From: Planctomycetia bacterium
Lineage (GTDB): Bacteria; Planctomycetota; UBA1135; GCA-002686595
Direction of reading: 5' to 3'
DNA length: 36,923 bases
NCBI GenBank assembly: GCA_005789645.1
Contig: SXXH01000215.1
Span: 1 to 36,923, forward strand
Part shown: piece after piece, positions 36,240-36,923 of the stretch
How the letters are laid out: each line of letters begins with the position of its first letter
Numbering within the stretch: position 1 is the stretch's first letter
Made by a program: the position numbers and the translations under genes
Notes under the pieces: generated by a model
Database searches by the model: none
Seen by the model: only the letters and a program-made list of their open reading frames with translations
Told to the model about the DNA's origin: nothing

Positions 36240-36923
36240 ATGATCGCAGCCATCGGCACAGCCGTCCTCGCCGCGAACATCGCGCTGAAGCCCGAGGCTT
36301 CCGTGCGCGGCGCGACCGTCACCTTGTCCGAGGTCGCCGACTTGTCGGCGCTGGCCCCGGACGAAGCCGCGCGCCTCGGCCAGCTCGAACTCGGTGGCGC
36401 GCCCGCCCCGGGTTGGACGCGCCGCTTCGAAGCGGCGCAAGTCGCCAAGCTGGTTGCCGCCAGCGGCTCCAAGGCCGTGGTGTCGGGAGCCGACGCGTGC
36501 AAGGCGACCCCCGCCACGCGCGTCGTCGAGGCGAAGGATCTGGCGCGCCTCGCCGAGGACGCGCTGCGCGCGCGCTTCGCGGGCCACGACTGCGAGATCA
36601 ACCCGTCGGGCGAGCCCAAGCAGCTCGTGGTGCCCGAGCCGGACGACGCCGCGAGCTTCCAGTTGAAGGCGGTGCTCGACGAACGCGCGTCGGCGAGCGG
36701 CGCCTGGACCGTCGGCATCCAAGTCTGGATCGACGGCCAGCCGTGGCGCACATCGTTCGCGACCTTCGAAGTGTCGCAGTACGCGCAGCAAGCCGTGCTC
36801 GTCCAGCCGGTGCGGCGCGGCGAGGCCGTGCCGGCGGGCGCGCTCGAGCTGCGTCGCGTGAAGCTGGCCGCGGCCGGGGCCGCGCGCGCCTTGTCGGCCG
36901 AACAGGCCGCCGGCGCGTTGGCC
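36240..36923 (+). CDS. flgA: Flagellar basal-body P-ring formation chaperone FlgA (3' truncated by window)
   Basis: Frame open from ATG 36240 to window end: ...VQPVRRGEAVPAGALELRRVKLAAAGAARALSAEQAAG (SAF-like); follows flgG. Confidence 0.8.
   Translation, partial: MIAAIGTAVLAANIALKPEASVRGATVTLSEVADLSALAPDEAARLGQLELGGAPAPGWTRRFEAAQVAKLVAASGSKAVVSGADACKATPATRVVEAKDLARLAEDALRARFAGHDCEINPSGEPKQLVVPEPDDAASFQLKAVLDERASASGAWTVGIQVWIDGQPWRTSFATFEVSQYAQQAVLVQPVRRGEAVPAGALELRRVKLAAAGAARALSAEQAAGALA

Overview
A 36.9-kb, high-GC bacterial chromosomal window. Gene content, the B12-dependent RNR and the recurring 'FGDGxRCxGGSVxRLG...FNLxxGxxV' C-terminal module suggest a Planctomycetota-like lineage; this is inference, no search was run. 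Recognisable content in order: 3' part of gyrA, yqeY, murJ, nrdJ (class II RNR), a secreted metallophosphoesterase (-), a lamin-tail/TSP3 exported protein, a GDPD-family phosphodiesterase, a COG3014-like lipoprotein / YcfL / LpoB / CsgG-like envelope module, a Tat-exported PhoX/DUF839 phosphatase (-), a small secreted protein (-), a DsbD-like thiol:disulfide interchange protein, a 12-Cys secreted protein, a carboxypeptidase-regulatory-like protein, feoB-feoA (-), rpiA, a large beta-propeller/di-heme c-type protein (-), and a flagellar cluster fliK-flgD-flgE-flgF-flgG-flgA (flgA truncated by the window end). Best finds: (1) the dsbD-like gene has an in-frame TGA exactly where the first Cys of the C-terminal thioredoxin CxxC motif should be (FTGFT-U-VNC-RVMEE), followed by a SECIS-like hairpin, so it is probably an undescribed or little-described selenocysteine DsbD; (2) fliK and flgF share a nearly identical element (CTTGGCC-N4-GCTTGCTCCC) at exactly the same distance from their ATGs, with sigma-54 -24/-12 geometry. 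No CRISPR, tRNA, rRNA or transposase was found.
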